Shown: positions 1 to 5,614 of the stretch, in pieces
How positions within the stretch are numbered: position 1 is the first letter of the stretch
Layout of the letters: each line of letters begins with the position of its first letter
NCBI GenBank assembly: GCA_964636675.1
Contig: CAZWUO010000218.1
Span: forward strand, 1-5,614
Reading direction: 5' to 3'
Source: JALUUH01 sp964636675
Lineage (GTDB): Bacteria; Pseudomonadota; Gammaproteobacteria; S012-40
DNA: 5,614 bases
Made by a program: the position numbers and the translations under genes
The notes under the pieces: generated by a model
Told to the model about the DNA's origin: nothing
The model's database searches: none
Seen by the model: only the letters and a program-made list of their open reading frames with translations

Positions 1-3000
1 TAACATTGGTAATGCTTATAGGTGGGTTGCGCTTATAGATATACCCTCCTGTAGCGTAAATATAGCCATCGTTTACCTTAGAATGCCATGGGTAAGCAGC
101 TACGCCGTCTCCCCGAGCGCGCATATAAGGTCCGCCGATCAATTTGGGTGTAGTGGGATCTGAGATATCGAAGTCATGATATCTATAACCTTGCGGTGCA
201 TTATCAAAATTTAGCACAGTGGCGACATCACCATTGATATAGACTTCGTTAAAATTTCCCAAACTATGATAACTGCCAACGGGGTTTAGATTGGTGAAGT
301 CGGTGTCAGGTCCCACATCATAGACGTGCAAACCTGCACCTGAGACTTGTTGACCATTTAGGCTTGCTACAATGGCATAGAGCTTAGTCACTGAGCCGCT
401 GATTTGCAGTTTGGCCGCTACAGCCACGATGCGATCGCTGAAGAAGTTTTCTCTGGGTGGGCCATTTACCGCATATACAGCGACCGGGTTCGTCGGATCG
501 GTGACTTCAAAAATAAGCAACTCGCCTTCGGTTGGGACGTCAGCAATGTCAACCGCTATACTTGTTCCTGCGGCCAGGAAAAATTTTCGAGGGCCGTTAT
601 TGGTAGGCACCGTGATCAAGTCTGTATTATATGGACTTGGTACTGGAAGAAAACCAGGAATAGAACCGATTATATTCGCCCCGGTGGTGATGGAGGTATC
701 GATAATAGTGACACCACCGCCAAATAGATAAAGTAAATCATTTTCAAGTTCATCGATAGTGCCGAGGCCGATGTTTTTGCCATTTTTATAAGTAAAAACA
801 GCAAAGTTTTGTTTTAAAACCGGTGCGGATGGCGTATTGAAATCATAAATCATTAAGCTGCTTTGAATGACAGCATTGCGGCTCCGGACGCTAGAATTAA
901 TGAACAAGGTATTGTCAGGCCGGGCAGCCAGACCTCGGATTTGAGAATTGAGCGCTGTTCCACCACCCGGTGTTCGGGAAGGCAGGCGAAACCGCTCTAG
1001 TAGCAGTATAGGTGCTGCTGGGTCGGTGACATCATAGACATTCATCTGCGAGGAACTGCTGGTGACGTTACGCGACAAATAGAGTAAATTGTTTTGCTTT
1101 TCTACATAAAATGCATTTCCTGCCCCTACTCTAGTGACGACGGAGCCCACGTCGGGATCGTTAAGCAGCCCGATTTTGACATTGCTATCAAAGCCCGTGC
1201 CGGTGATTGTTACGACAGTTGCAGAGGTTGTAGATCCAGTATTGGGGCTGATATTAGTAATCGTAGGTACCGCAGCGTAGCTGCTGGTGAGGTATAAGAA
1301 AATGGCACTACTTACGCCAAGTTTGCTGGAAAGGGTTAATCGAGTACTTGATTTAACAGGTGTCGATCTAAAAAATGTCAAAATTGCAGCTAAGATAGTC
1401 AATATGAAGATTTCGTATGAGCTCATGATGCCTCCATTCGTCACAGGAACGGCTTCTGTTGGCGGGCCCTCAGAAACCAGTAGCGGTACATGCGATGAAA
1501 CGCGATGATTCAAAGTGGTTTGATTATTATAATCAAACGGGTCTGGTGTCGTGTTGCTATTGATTTGAGCCTTAACACTGAGCTTCGATTGGACATTATC
1601 GGTTGCTAATGTGAGAAAGATGATAAGTTCGGTATTCGGCATCAGCGGACTATCAAAGCTGCAATCAGCCCATTGCTTAGCTCCGGGAGCGTTACTGCTA
1701 CTCGTGCAGGAAACTTCGCCTACACCATCAGGGGCGATAAAACTTGAATCTGTCAATGTCATACCGCTAAGCTCAAAATTTGTAACCAGTGCTGAACCGT
1801 TTAAGTCGTTGCTGGTTGACGGACCTTGATTTTTAATGACGAGCTTATACAGAATGGGCTGGCCTCTAGCGATTATCATGCCAGGCTCGGCGGTAGCGCT
1901 AAGGTCTAAATCTGCATAGGCTGCGACTACGTTGCCATATTCTACTGCTCCGGCATCACAGGCGCTGCTGGAGGGCCGGGCAAATACACGTTGGTCAATC
2001 TGCGGTGCACAATCAGCTATGGGCACGACATTACGTGCTGCACTAGTGGCTGTGGGAGGTCGGCTAATGGGGTTAGGGAGGAACGGGCCAGGAGGCAGGA
2101 TTGCTCCACCATAAGCGCCTGCGTCGAGTAAATCGGGGGCTGTATCGGTTTGATCTCCGCCCGCCGATAGAGCACAGGTTGCTCCATTCGAAATATTGTA
2201 TCCCTCTGATTTAATTAAACCAAGGTATTCGTCAGTTGAGACATTATCGCCTTCCGAAATAAGACTACCACCGATGCCATCATTTTCTGAATAACCGCCA
2301 CCACAATAACTATCGAGGGTGGCGGCGGCTTCGCTTATATGTCCGATGGTCAGAAATAATTTACGGCGATAGGCTTCGTCACCGATGATTGAGTTTTTAA
2401 TAATGACCGGGCCACTGGGGAAATTACCATTCCCGCCATTACCGGTAAGATTTCGTGTATTAATATATAATTCTTGGGCAAAATTTTGTGGGTCGGGAGT
2501 AATCTTGGTTTTAACGTGATTAGCCGTTAAGGTGACGTGGTTGAGGGTCATTCCAGAAGAAGTATGAATGCCGGCGCCGTATGCACCTAAAGCGTTACTG
2601 GTATTACCTATTATAGTGGTATTTTCCACGATAAGCTTGGCGTTGCCGCCATTACTGATTCCGCCTCCCAAGCCATCTACGCCATTCCACGATATTGAGC
2701 TATGCCCTATATACATCGTAGAAAAATTACTGACTCCGCCACCGATAGCGAGCTGAGCCGTGTTATTGTCGATCGCACTTTCTAGAATGGTGACAATGCC
2801 GTCCGCTGGAGCGGGGTGATTGGCAATGCCACCTCCATCGCACGAGTAACAGACGTTATGGCCGATATAGCTACGGCGAAGCGTTAATATGCCTCCATGG
2901 TTAGCAATGCCGCCACCTGTGCTAAAATTCGAGCCGGGTGCGCCATTGAACATGACGATGGTATCGGTAATTTTTGCGATGCCGGTGTTCCCAATACCTC

Positions 3001-3820
3001 CGCCGAGTTTTGCGGTATTATATTCAATTCGGCTTTGATTGCGTATTTCCAAGTGGCCTAAATTGCGGATACCGCCCCCACCAGAAAAAATTTTGCGAGA
3101 CATATCAAAAAAGTTGCTGTTTTGGGAGGCATTATAAATAATCCTACTGCGATCCAATAAAAGCGAGGCATCGGTGTCGTTAAAGATGCCACCGCCAACG
3201 CCATAGGTTGAACGCGCAGCACCAGTACCTGGTTCTTTTTCTGCAGAAAAGTCAACTAAGGCAATTGCATTGTTGTCCGAAATTTCAACGTCGTTTAAGA
3301 TCGTATTGGGGCCGGCATTATAAAGACCGCCGCCATTTTCACCGGTGAGCCAGCCACCTCCCGCGGTTAATTGACTCAAGGTCACCTTGCGAGCTGTTGG
3401 AAGAATATGGAAAATTCTGTCTAGAAGACCGAATCGATTACCACTGGGATGGGCTCCTTCTATAATGGTGTCGTCGATCCCGGCGCCCACGATCGTTAAA
3501 TTGCCACCACCGGTTATATCCAGGTCACCTGTTGCGGCAGCATCTTCTTCGGCACCTCTAATGGTAAGCCTATGCGTACCAACCCCTAGAATAATGGTAT
3601 CGTTACTTGCGAGAGCATTCGTTTCTTGGATGGCTGCGCGTAAGGTGCATAGTCCGCCGACTAAAGATGCGCAGGTGCCATCGCCTGGTGCTGAATCAAC
3701 GCCGTCGACTAAACTGTCGACATTAAAAGTGGCGCTGATCGCGTTGACGGGGAAAAAAAGGGACAAAACGAGAATTAGTCGCTGTAAGCGGGTATTTAAT
3801 CTTGTAGCTAGATATGACAT
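1..3820 (-). CDS. Giant secreted beta-helix / IPT-TIG / LVIVD-propeller surface protein (3' end outside window)
   Basis: One open frame of 1273 codons runs from the ATG at 3820 past the left edge without a stop. Residues 1-30 form a signal peptide (basic start, then LILVLSLFF, cleavage near AISA). Residues 31-122 match the CSLREA type (C50, CTLRAAIQETNA at 58-69, TGDLDIT at 97-103). Residues 154-420 are beta-helix coils with GGGI-x-N turns. Residues 602-627 carry a choice-of-anchor Q pattern (DQR, then CDAGAVE). Residues 637-770 resemble DUF11 (NQGPSTS at 664, DPFDYNN at 760). A Gly-Gly, hydrophobic, basic segment (796-833) and a second signal-like segment (834-850) follow, then an IPT/TIG start (852-877) and LVIVD-like repeats (about 926-1230). 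These families point to an exported, probably surface-attached protein. The role (adhesion, matrix or sugar binding) is inferred, and no catalytic residues were recognised. The ATG was chosen because the signal peptide follows it directly. The gene is divergent from the small exported protein. Confidence 0.9.
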   Translation of the reverse strand, partial: MSYLATRLNTRLQRLILVLSLFFPVNAISATFNVDSLVDGVDSAPGDGTCASLVGGLCTLRAAIQETNALASNDTIILGVGTHRLTIRGAEEDAAATGDLDITGGGNLTIVGAGIDDTIIEGAHPSGNRFGLLDRIFHILPTARKVTLSQLTAGGGWLTGENGGGLYNAGPNTILNDVEISDNNAIALVDFSAEKEPGTGAARSTYGVGGGIFNDTDASLLLDRSRIIYNASQNSNFFDMSRKIFSGGGGIRNLGHLEIRNQSRIEYNTAKLGGGIGNTGIAKITDTIVMFNGAPGSNFSTGGGIANHGGILTLRRSYIGHNVCYSCDGGGIANHPAPADGIVTILESAIDNNTAQLAIGGGVSNFSTMYIGHSSISWNGVDGLGGGISNGGNAKLIVENTTIIGNTSNALGAYGAGIHTSSGMTLNHVTLTANHVKTKITPDPQNFAQELYINTRNLTGNGGNGNFPSGPVIIKNSIIGDEAYRRKLFLTIGHISEAAATLDSYCGGGYSENDGIGGSLISEGDNVSTDEYLGLIKSEGYNISNGATCALSAGGDQTDTAPDLLDAGAYGGAILPPGPFLPNPISRPPTATSAARNVVPIADCAPQIDQRVFARPSSSACDAGAVEYGNVVAAYADLDLSATAEPGMIIARGQPILYKLVIKNQGPSTSNDLNGSALVTNFELSGMTLTDSSFIAPDGVGEVSCTSSSNAPGAKQWADCSFDSPLMPNTELIIFLTLATDNVQSKLSVKAQINSNTTPDPFDYNNQTTLNHRVSSHVPLLVSEGPPTEAVPVTNGGIMSSYEIFILTILAAILTFFRSTPVKSSTRLTLSSKLGVSSAIFLYLTSSYAAVPTITNISPNTGSTTSATVVTITGTGFDSNVKIGLLNDPDVGSVVTRVGAGNAFYVEKQNNLLYLSRNVTSSSSQMNVYDVTDPAAPILLLERFRLPSRTPGGGTALNSQIRGLAARPDNTLFINSSVRSRNAVIQSSLMIYDFNTPSAPVLKQNFAVFTYKNGKNIGLGTIDELENDLLYLFGGGVTIIDTSITTGANIIGSIPGFLPVPSPYNTDLITVPTNNGPRKFFLAAGTSIAVDIADVPTEGELLIFEVTDPTNPVAVYAVNGPPRENFFSDRIVAVAAKLQISGSVTKLYAIVASLNGQQVSGAGLHVYDVGPDTDFTNLNPVGSYHSLGNFNEVYINGDVATVLNFDNAPQGYRYHDFDISDPTTPKLIGGPYMRARGDGVAAYPWHSKVNDGYIYATGGYIYKRNPPISITNV
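131..1268 (-). repeat. IPT/TIG start and LVIVD-type propeller repeats (residues 851-1230)
   Basis: Residues 852-877 (PTITNISPNTGS, then TVVTITGTGF) match the first half of an IPT/TIG domain. After a short stretch the sequence moves into repeats whose core is hydrophobic-Y/F/I-D-V/I-(S/T)-DP-x-x-P: VYDVTDPAAP at 928, IYDFNTPSAP at 991, a degenerate IIDTS at 1039, IFEVTDPTNP at 1103, VYDVGPD at 1166 and FDISDPTTP at 1217. Spacing is 48-64 residues. LVIVD repeats of this kind form beta-propellers in exported proteins. More repeats probably lie beyond the left edge. Confidence 0.7.
1271..1435 (-). other. In-frame junction: GlyGly-CTERM-like tail followed by a second signal-like segment
   Basis: Residues 796-850 hold G796-G797, a hydrophobic stretch (802-817, YEIFILTILAAILTFF), a basic loop (R818, K823, R827, K833), then a second hydrophobic stretch ending in an AxA-like site (LTSSYA, 844-849) just before the IPT/TIG start. 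The first half resembles a GlyGly-CTERM sorting tail, normally the extreme C-terminus of a protein. The second half resembles the N-terminal signal peptide of another protein. The frame is continuous. If both hydrophobic stretches span the membrane, the basic loop would lie inside and both large modules outside. Confidence 0.6.
1511..1912 (-). other. DUF11-like (Ig-fold) domain of the giant protein
   Basis: Residues 637-770 begin with DLDLSATAEPG, contain YKLVIKNQGPS (658-668) and end with TTPDPFDYNNQTT (757-769). These correspond to the DUF11 landmarks vtYtitvtNnGPs and DpnpaNNsat. Such domains often sit just before C-terminal anchoring signals in large secreted proteins, which fits the sorting-tail-like segment that follows. 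Two cysteines (C705, C720) could form a disulfide. Confidence 0.65.
1940..2017 (-). other. Choice-of-anchor Q motif of the giant protein
   Basis: Residues 602-627 read ADC, then DQR (609-611), ARP (614-616) and CDAGAVE (621-627). This fits the family signature DQRG-x-x-RP followed by C-D-x-G-A-x-E. The motif normally closes a CSLREA/beta-helix module, so its place here marks the end of that module. Confidence 0.7.
2561..3334 (-). repeat. Beta-helix coil repeats with GGGI-x-N turns (residues 163-420)
   Basis: The turn motif G-G-G-(I/L/V)-x-N recurs at residues 163, 209, 248, 273, 302, 329, 360 and 385, with a degenerate copy (GAGIHT) at 415. Spacing is mostly 25-31 residues after the first copies. 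Between turns are short hydrophobic strands, often with a stretch such as SYIGHN, SIIYN or TIIGN that would form the next coil. This is the pattern of right-handed parallel beta-helix proteins, related to polymorphic-outer-membrane-protein-type GGAI repeats. The copies are diverged at DNA level, so this is a protein-level repeat and not a recent tandem duplication. Confidence 0.8.
3455..3730 (-). other. CSLREA-type N-terminal domain of the giant protein
   Basis: Residues 31-122 contain the pattern typical of CSLREA domains: a Cys (C50), then CTLRAAIQETNA in place of the usual CSLREAIQEANA, then DTIIL, TGDLDIT and LTIVGAG blocks leading into the beta-helix. The Ser-to-Thr and Glu-to-Ala changes in the core motif are mild departures. 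In known proteins this domain sits at the start of secreted parallel beta-helix proteins, as it does here. Confidence 0.75.
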
Positions 3821-3830
3821 TAGTATTCCA

Positions 3831-3835
3831 CTCCC
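3831..3835 (-). promoter_or_regulatory. Ribosome binding site of the giant surface protein
   Basis: On the minus strand GGGAG lies 10 bases before the ATG at 3820. The spacing is slightly long but workable. It supports that ATG, which is also the one followed at once by a signal peptide. Confidence 0.5.
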
Positions 3836-3894
3836 GAGTAAAGCAATCGAACAAAGCAATTTAGAAGTTCGGCAATGGTCAAATCTGTATTTAT

Positions 3895-3924
3895 AATATA
3901 TTTATTGTTTATTATAAGTGTGAA
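3895..3924 (-). promoter_or_regulatory. Candidate sigma-70 promoter for the giant surface protein
   Basis: On the minus strand TTCACA (3924-3919, one mismatch to TTGACA) is followed after 18 bases by TATATT (3900-3895, one mismatch to TATAAT). This would give a leader of roughly 65-70 bases before the ATG. The region is very AT-rich, so chance matches are likely. A TATAAT also occurs on this strand just upstream, at 3916-3911, without a good -35 box. Confidence 0.3.
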
Positions 3925-4186
3925 ATATTGTTCCAAATTCGACGCTATAAAACCTTAATACTATCATACTTTATCCCTAGACTCAAGTATTGGGAATAAC
4001 TTTTAAATTAACTGTTGATTGTAAGCATTTGATAATTAATGCTAATTTTCAATAAAAATAAGTGAAAAAATTACCTGGTAAGAAAACTGGTTTTAAGGTT
4101 TGTAAATTTGGGGCTCTGCGATTGGAAAAATGACATGCTCAAATAGGAAAAAAGCAAATTTAAGCGCAATCATCTAGGCTTACGGA

Positions 4187-4217
4187 TTGTTACTATCTGA
4201 GTAGGATTCACTACACT
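4187..4217 (+). promoter_or_regulatory. Weak candidate promoter for the small exported protein
   Basis: TTGTTA (4187-4192) and TACACT (4212-4217) are separated by 19 bases, which is wide. This would give a leader of about 30 bases before the GTG start. The alternative at 4008-4036 has better spacing (17) but implies a leader of over 200 bases. Neither is strong. Confidence 0.2.
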
Positions 4218-4238
4218 GGACAGATATGAGTAATTAAC

Positions 4239-4245
4239 GAAGGAG
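4239..4245 (+). promoter_or_regulatory. Ribosome binding site deciding the GTG start
   Basis: GAAGGAG ends 8 bases before the GTG at 4254. This strong match fixes the non-ATG start. The signal peptide follows at once, and no in-frame ATG lies nearby. Confidence 0.8.
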
Positions 4246-4253
4246 TAAATACA

Positions 4254-4655
4254 GTGTGTCAGCGAATAATTAAACATTGCGTGATAGGTTTGGTGGGAAT
4301 ATTGGCGTCATTTGCCGTCAGCGCAGCAAATGATGCGTCGATAAAAGGTGATTTAAGACAAAATATACAGAAGTCTATGAATTATTTTATCGATACTCAG
4401 ACAGTGAATGGTTCAATGCTGGTATATGATGCGGTCAAAGGCAAGCTGCTAAAGCTTAGACTTAAGAAATTACACCAAGGTATTGTACAAAAGGGTGATT
4501 TCTATGTTAGTTGTGCAGATTTTATTGATCACGAAGGGCGCAAAGTTGATATCGATTTCATGGTTTTGCCTATAGGTCAAGAGTTAGTGACCACTCAGGC
4601 CTTAGTGCATTCCATTGATGGAAAAAAACGCAAGTACCATCTTGAAAAAATTTAA
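4254..4655 (+). CDS. Small exported protein of unknown function
   Basis: This 133-residue protein starts at GTG behind a strong ribosome binding site. Residues 1-24 form a Sec signal peptide: basic RIIKH, hydrophobic CVIGLVGILASFAV, and an AVSA cleavage site before A25. The mature part, about 109 residues, has no further membrane span and one cysteine, C87, in VSCADF. Its core runs from a helix (about 34-48) through GSMLVYDAVKGKLLKLRL (53-70), then H74, then SCADFIDHEGRKVDIDFMV (86-104), and ends with a VHSIDGKKRKYHLEK strand. I recall a similar layout in uncharacterised bacterial exported proteins (a helix, a conserved His, C-x-DF, then D-x-DF), but I cannot name the family. The likely location is the periplasm. 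It may be transcribed with the methyltransferase 123 bases downstream, though nothing shows that directly. Cys at position 2 is not a lipobox. Confidence 0.85.
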   Translation: MCQRIIKHCVIGLVGILASFAVSAANDASIKGDLRQNIQKSMNYFIDTQTVNGSMLVYDAVKGKLLKLRLKKLHQGIVQKGDFYVSCADFIDHEGRKVDIDFMVLPIGQELVTTQALVHSIDGKKRKYHLEKI

Positions 4656-4778
4656 TAAATTAGCAGCAAAGCTCGGTTGAATGGAAGCTCTGATGTGCTA
4701 TTAGCTACGCTAAATAGGTATGTTAGAGTATTCCGGGTATTCTCGCCGTAAGATGAAGAAAAAATATAGTTTATAACG
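4656..4778 (+). other. Short intergenic region with a direct repeat near the methyltransferase
   Basis: The region carries a short inverted repeat TTAGC-TAC-GCTAA (4701-4713) without a T-run, and a direct repeat GTATTC at 4728-4733 and 4737-4742 (9-base period). The direct repeat could be a regulator site for the downstream gene. No clear terminator closes the upstream gene, and no good Shine-Dalgarno sequence precedes the ATG at 4779. Confidence 0.25.
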
Positions 4779-5372
4779 ATGCTTAAACCTTATGCTGAAT
4801 CGTGTGACCAGAATAAAGATCCCATATTCAACGTTATTGAACCATACTTAATAGATCAAAGATCGGTATTGGAAATTGGTAGTGGGACGGGGCAACACGC
4901 AGTATATTTTGCGCAAAAATTGCAGCACTTGGTTTGGCATACTAGCGATAGACCGCAATATCACGATGGCATCGCCCGGTGGTTAAATGCTGCAGGCCTA
5001 GGGAATATAAAAAAGCCAATATTATTAGATATGTCTCATTCAACCTGGCCTCAGATAAGCATTGATGTCGTATATTCTGCCAATACAACGCATATCATGT
5101 CTTGGCAAGATGTTGAAGCATTGTTTGAAGGTGTTGGCCATTTACTTAACGAAGCGGGTTTATTTTTGTTATATGGGCCGTTTAATTTTTCGGGTGAATT
5201 TAGTAGTGAAAGTAATAAACTATTTGATCAGTATCTGAAAACTCGCGATCCTCTGAGCGGTATTCGAAATTTTGAAGATTTAAATACTCTTGCTAAGTTA
5301 ACAAAACTTAAATTCATAAAAAACCATAAGATGCCTTGCAATAATCATATTCTTGCGTGGGAAAAAATATAA
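4779..5372 (+). CDS. DUF938 family class I SAM-dependent methyltransferase
   Basis: This 197-residue protein matches the DUF938 family along its full length, and about 200 residues is normal for the family. The N-terminus KPYAESCDQNKDPI is the family start motif. SAM-binding motif I is VLEIGSGTGQHAV (30-42). The acidic residue after strand 2 is D57 in SDRP. Motif IV is DVVYSANTTHIMSW (96-109), followed by the family block YGPFNFSGEF (132-141), SESN (143-146) and RDPLSGIR (156-163). It ends with MPCNNHILAWEK. All key residues look intact. It is expected to be cytosolic and to transfer a methyl group from SAM, but the substrate is not known for the family. The ATG is forced, because an in-frame TAG lies 12 bases upstream of it. 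The ribosome binding site is weak, which suggests low translation or a leader effect. Confidence 0.95.
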   Translation: MLKPYAESCDQNKDPIFNVIEPYLIDQRSVLEIGSGTGQHAVYFAQKLQHLVWHTSDRPQYHDGIARWLNAAGLGNIKKPILLDMSHSTWPQISIDVVYSANTTHIMSWQDVEALFEGVGHLLNEAGLFLLYGPFNFSGEFSSESNKLFDQYLKTRDPLSGIRNFEDLNTLAKLTKLKFIKNHKMPCNNHILAWEKI

Positions 5373-5485
5373 ATTTTTGCGCAAACAAAGAGTCTCACTC
5401 CTATAAATAAGCGTATTTGATAGCAGCACGTACGATACTCAGAAAAATGTGATACCCCTCTCCCCCAGGGCAGTCGGGCTTAAAA

Positions 5486-5614
5486 TCAACCCATTGTATC
5501 CGCAAGCACTTTAAATAAAAAGCCGTCGTCCCAGCCCGCTTTTTTCGCTTGCCTCTGATACTTGTTTTGCTTTTTCCTGGGTCTCGAACAAATCAAACGT
5601 AATCTGAGCAGTGA
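5486..5614 (-). pseudogene. 3' end of an unidentified gene with an apparent frameshift
   Basis: Two overlapping minus-strand frames each look coding over only part of this stretch. From the right edge, the frame beginning at 5612 reads TAQITFDLFETQEKAKQ and then VSEASEK, before degrading to an early stop at 5513-5511. A second frame reads KAGWDDGFLFKVLADTMG and stops at 5488-5486, but its upstream part is a poor Arg/Lys/Leu-rich sequence. The two good halves meet at a run of six A (minus strand, 5545-5540). Removing one A would join them into one protein end of about 41 residues. I read this as the C-terminus of one gene that is broken by a mutation or by a homopolymer sequencing error. The family is not recognised. 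The coding call rests on sequence look alone. Confidence 0.5.

Larger units (their letters stand above)
3821..4253. other. AT-rich divergent intergenic region
   Basis: This stretch separates the two divergently read genes and has no plausible coding frame of its own. Its left end holds the minus-strand promoter candidate and ribosome binding site. For the plus strand the possible promoters are weak: TTAACT, 17 bases, GATAAT (4008-4036), and TTGTTA, 19 bases, TACACT (4187-4217). A small inverted repeat AAAAC-TG-GTTTT lies at 4083-4094 and could be an operator or chance. No RNA gene, riboswitch or terminator is recognisable. Confidence 0.6.

Noticed and set aside
3058..3255. A 65-codon minus-strand frame
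   Set aside because: It lies inside the giant gene in a different frame. The giant gene's own frame gives clear beta-helix repeats there.
404..3896. Many short open frames on the plus strand, including one of 169 codons at 3387-3896
   Set aside because: They lie opposite the continuous 1273-codon minus-strand gene, have no ribosome binding sites or recognisable domains, and are low-complexity shadows of its codons.
4701..4713. Inverted repeat TTAGC-TAC-GCTAA as a terminator
   Set aside because: The stem is only five base pairs, AT-rich, and is not followed by a T-run.
5376..5385. Palindrome TTTGCGCAAA just after the methyltransferase, considered as a terminator
   Set aside because: It has no loop and no T-run after it, so it cannot be a normal hairpin terminator. 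As a protein site it is too short to support.
5450..5480. C-rich / G-rich tract, considered as a terminator or G-quadruplex
   Set aside because: On the minus strand only two long G runs are present, and no stable complementary stem was found.
1..5614. tRNA, rRNA, CRISPR array, insertion sequence or integrase site
   Set aside because: No spaced direct repeats, terminal inverted repeats, transposase or integrase motifs, or RNA gene landmarks were seen on either strand.

Overview
The window is bacterial and most likely gammaproteobacterial. The evidence is a DUF938-type methyltransferase close to the proteobacterial form, and a Sec-exported adhesin-like protein with CSLREA, choice-of-anchor Q and GlyGly-CTERM-like features. 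By eye the coding DNA is moderately low in GC: the large left gene is richer, the two right-hand genes poorer, and the gap between them strongly AT-rich. I cannot name a species.

Layout. (1) Positions 3820 down to 1, minus strand: one uninterrupted frame of 1273 codons that starts inside the window and runs off the left edge. It encodes a very large secreted protein. In order it has a signal peptide, a CSLREA-type start, a glycine-rich right-handed beta-helix with GGGI-x-N turns, a choice-of-anchor Q motif, a DUF11-like domain, a Gly-Gly plus hydrophobic plus basic segment resembling a C-terminal sorting tail, a second signal-peptide-like segment, the start of an IPT/TIG domain, and a series of LVIVD-type propeller repeats. 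(2) 3821-4253: AT-rich divergent intergenic region holding the promoters of both flanking genes. (3) 4254-4655, plus strand: a small exported protein of unknown function with a GTG start and a good ribosome binding site. (4) 4779-5372, plus strand: a DUF938 class I SAM-dependent methyltransferase. (5) 5486-5614, minus strand: the 3' end of an unidentified gene entering from the right edge. Its likely reading frame appears to shift at a run of six A.

The genes do not form an obvious pathway. Gene 1 is divergent from the small exported protein and the methyltransferase. Those two share a strand but are 123 bases apart, so co-transcription is possible but not shown. The main point of interest is the middle of the giant protein. 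There, what look like the C-terminus of one surface protein and the N-terminus of another are joined in frame with no stop. A GGAGG sequence, formed by the two glycine codons, lies just before an in-frame ATG at that junction.
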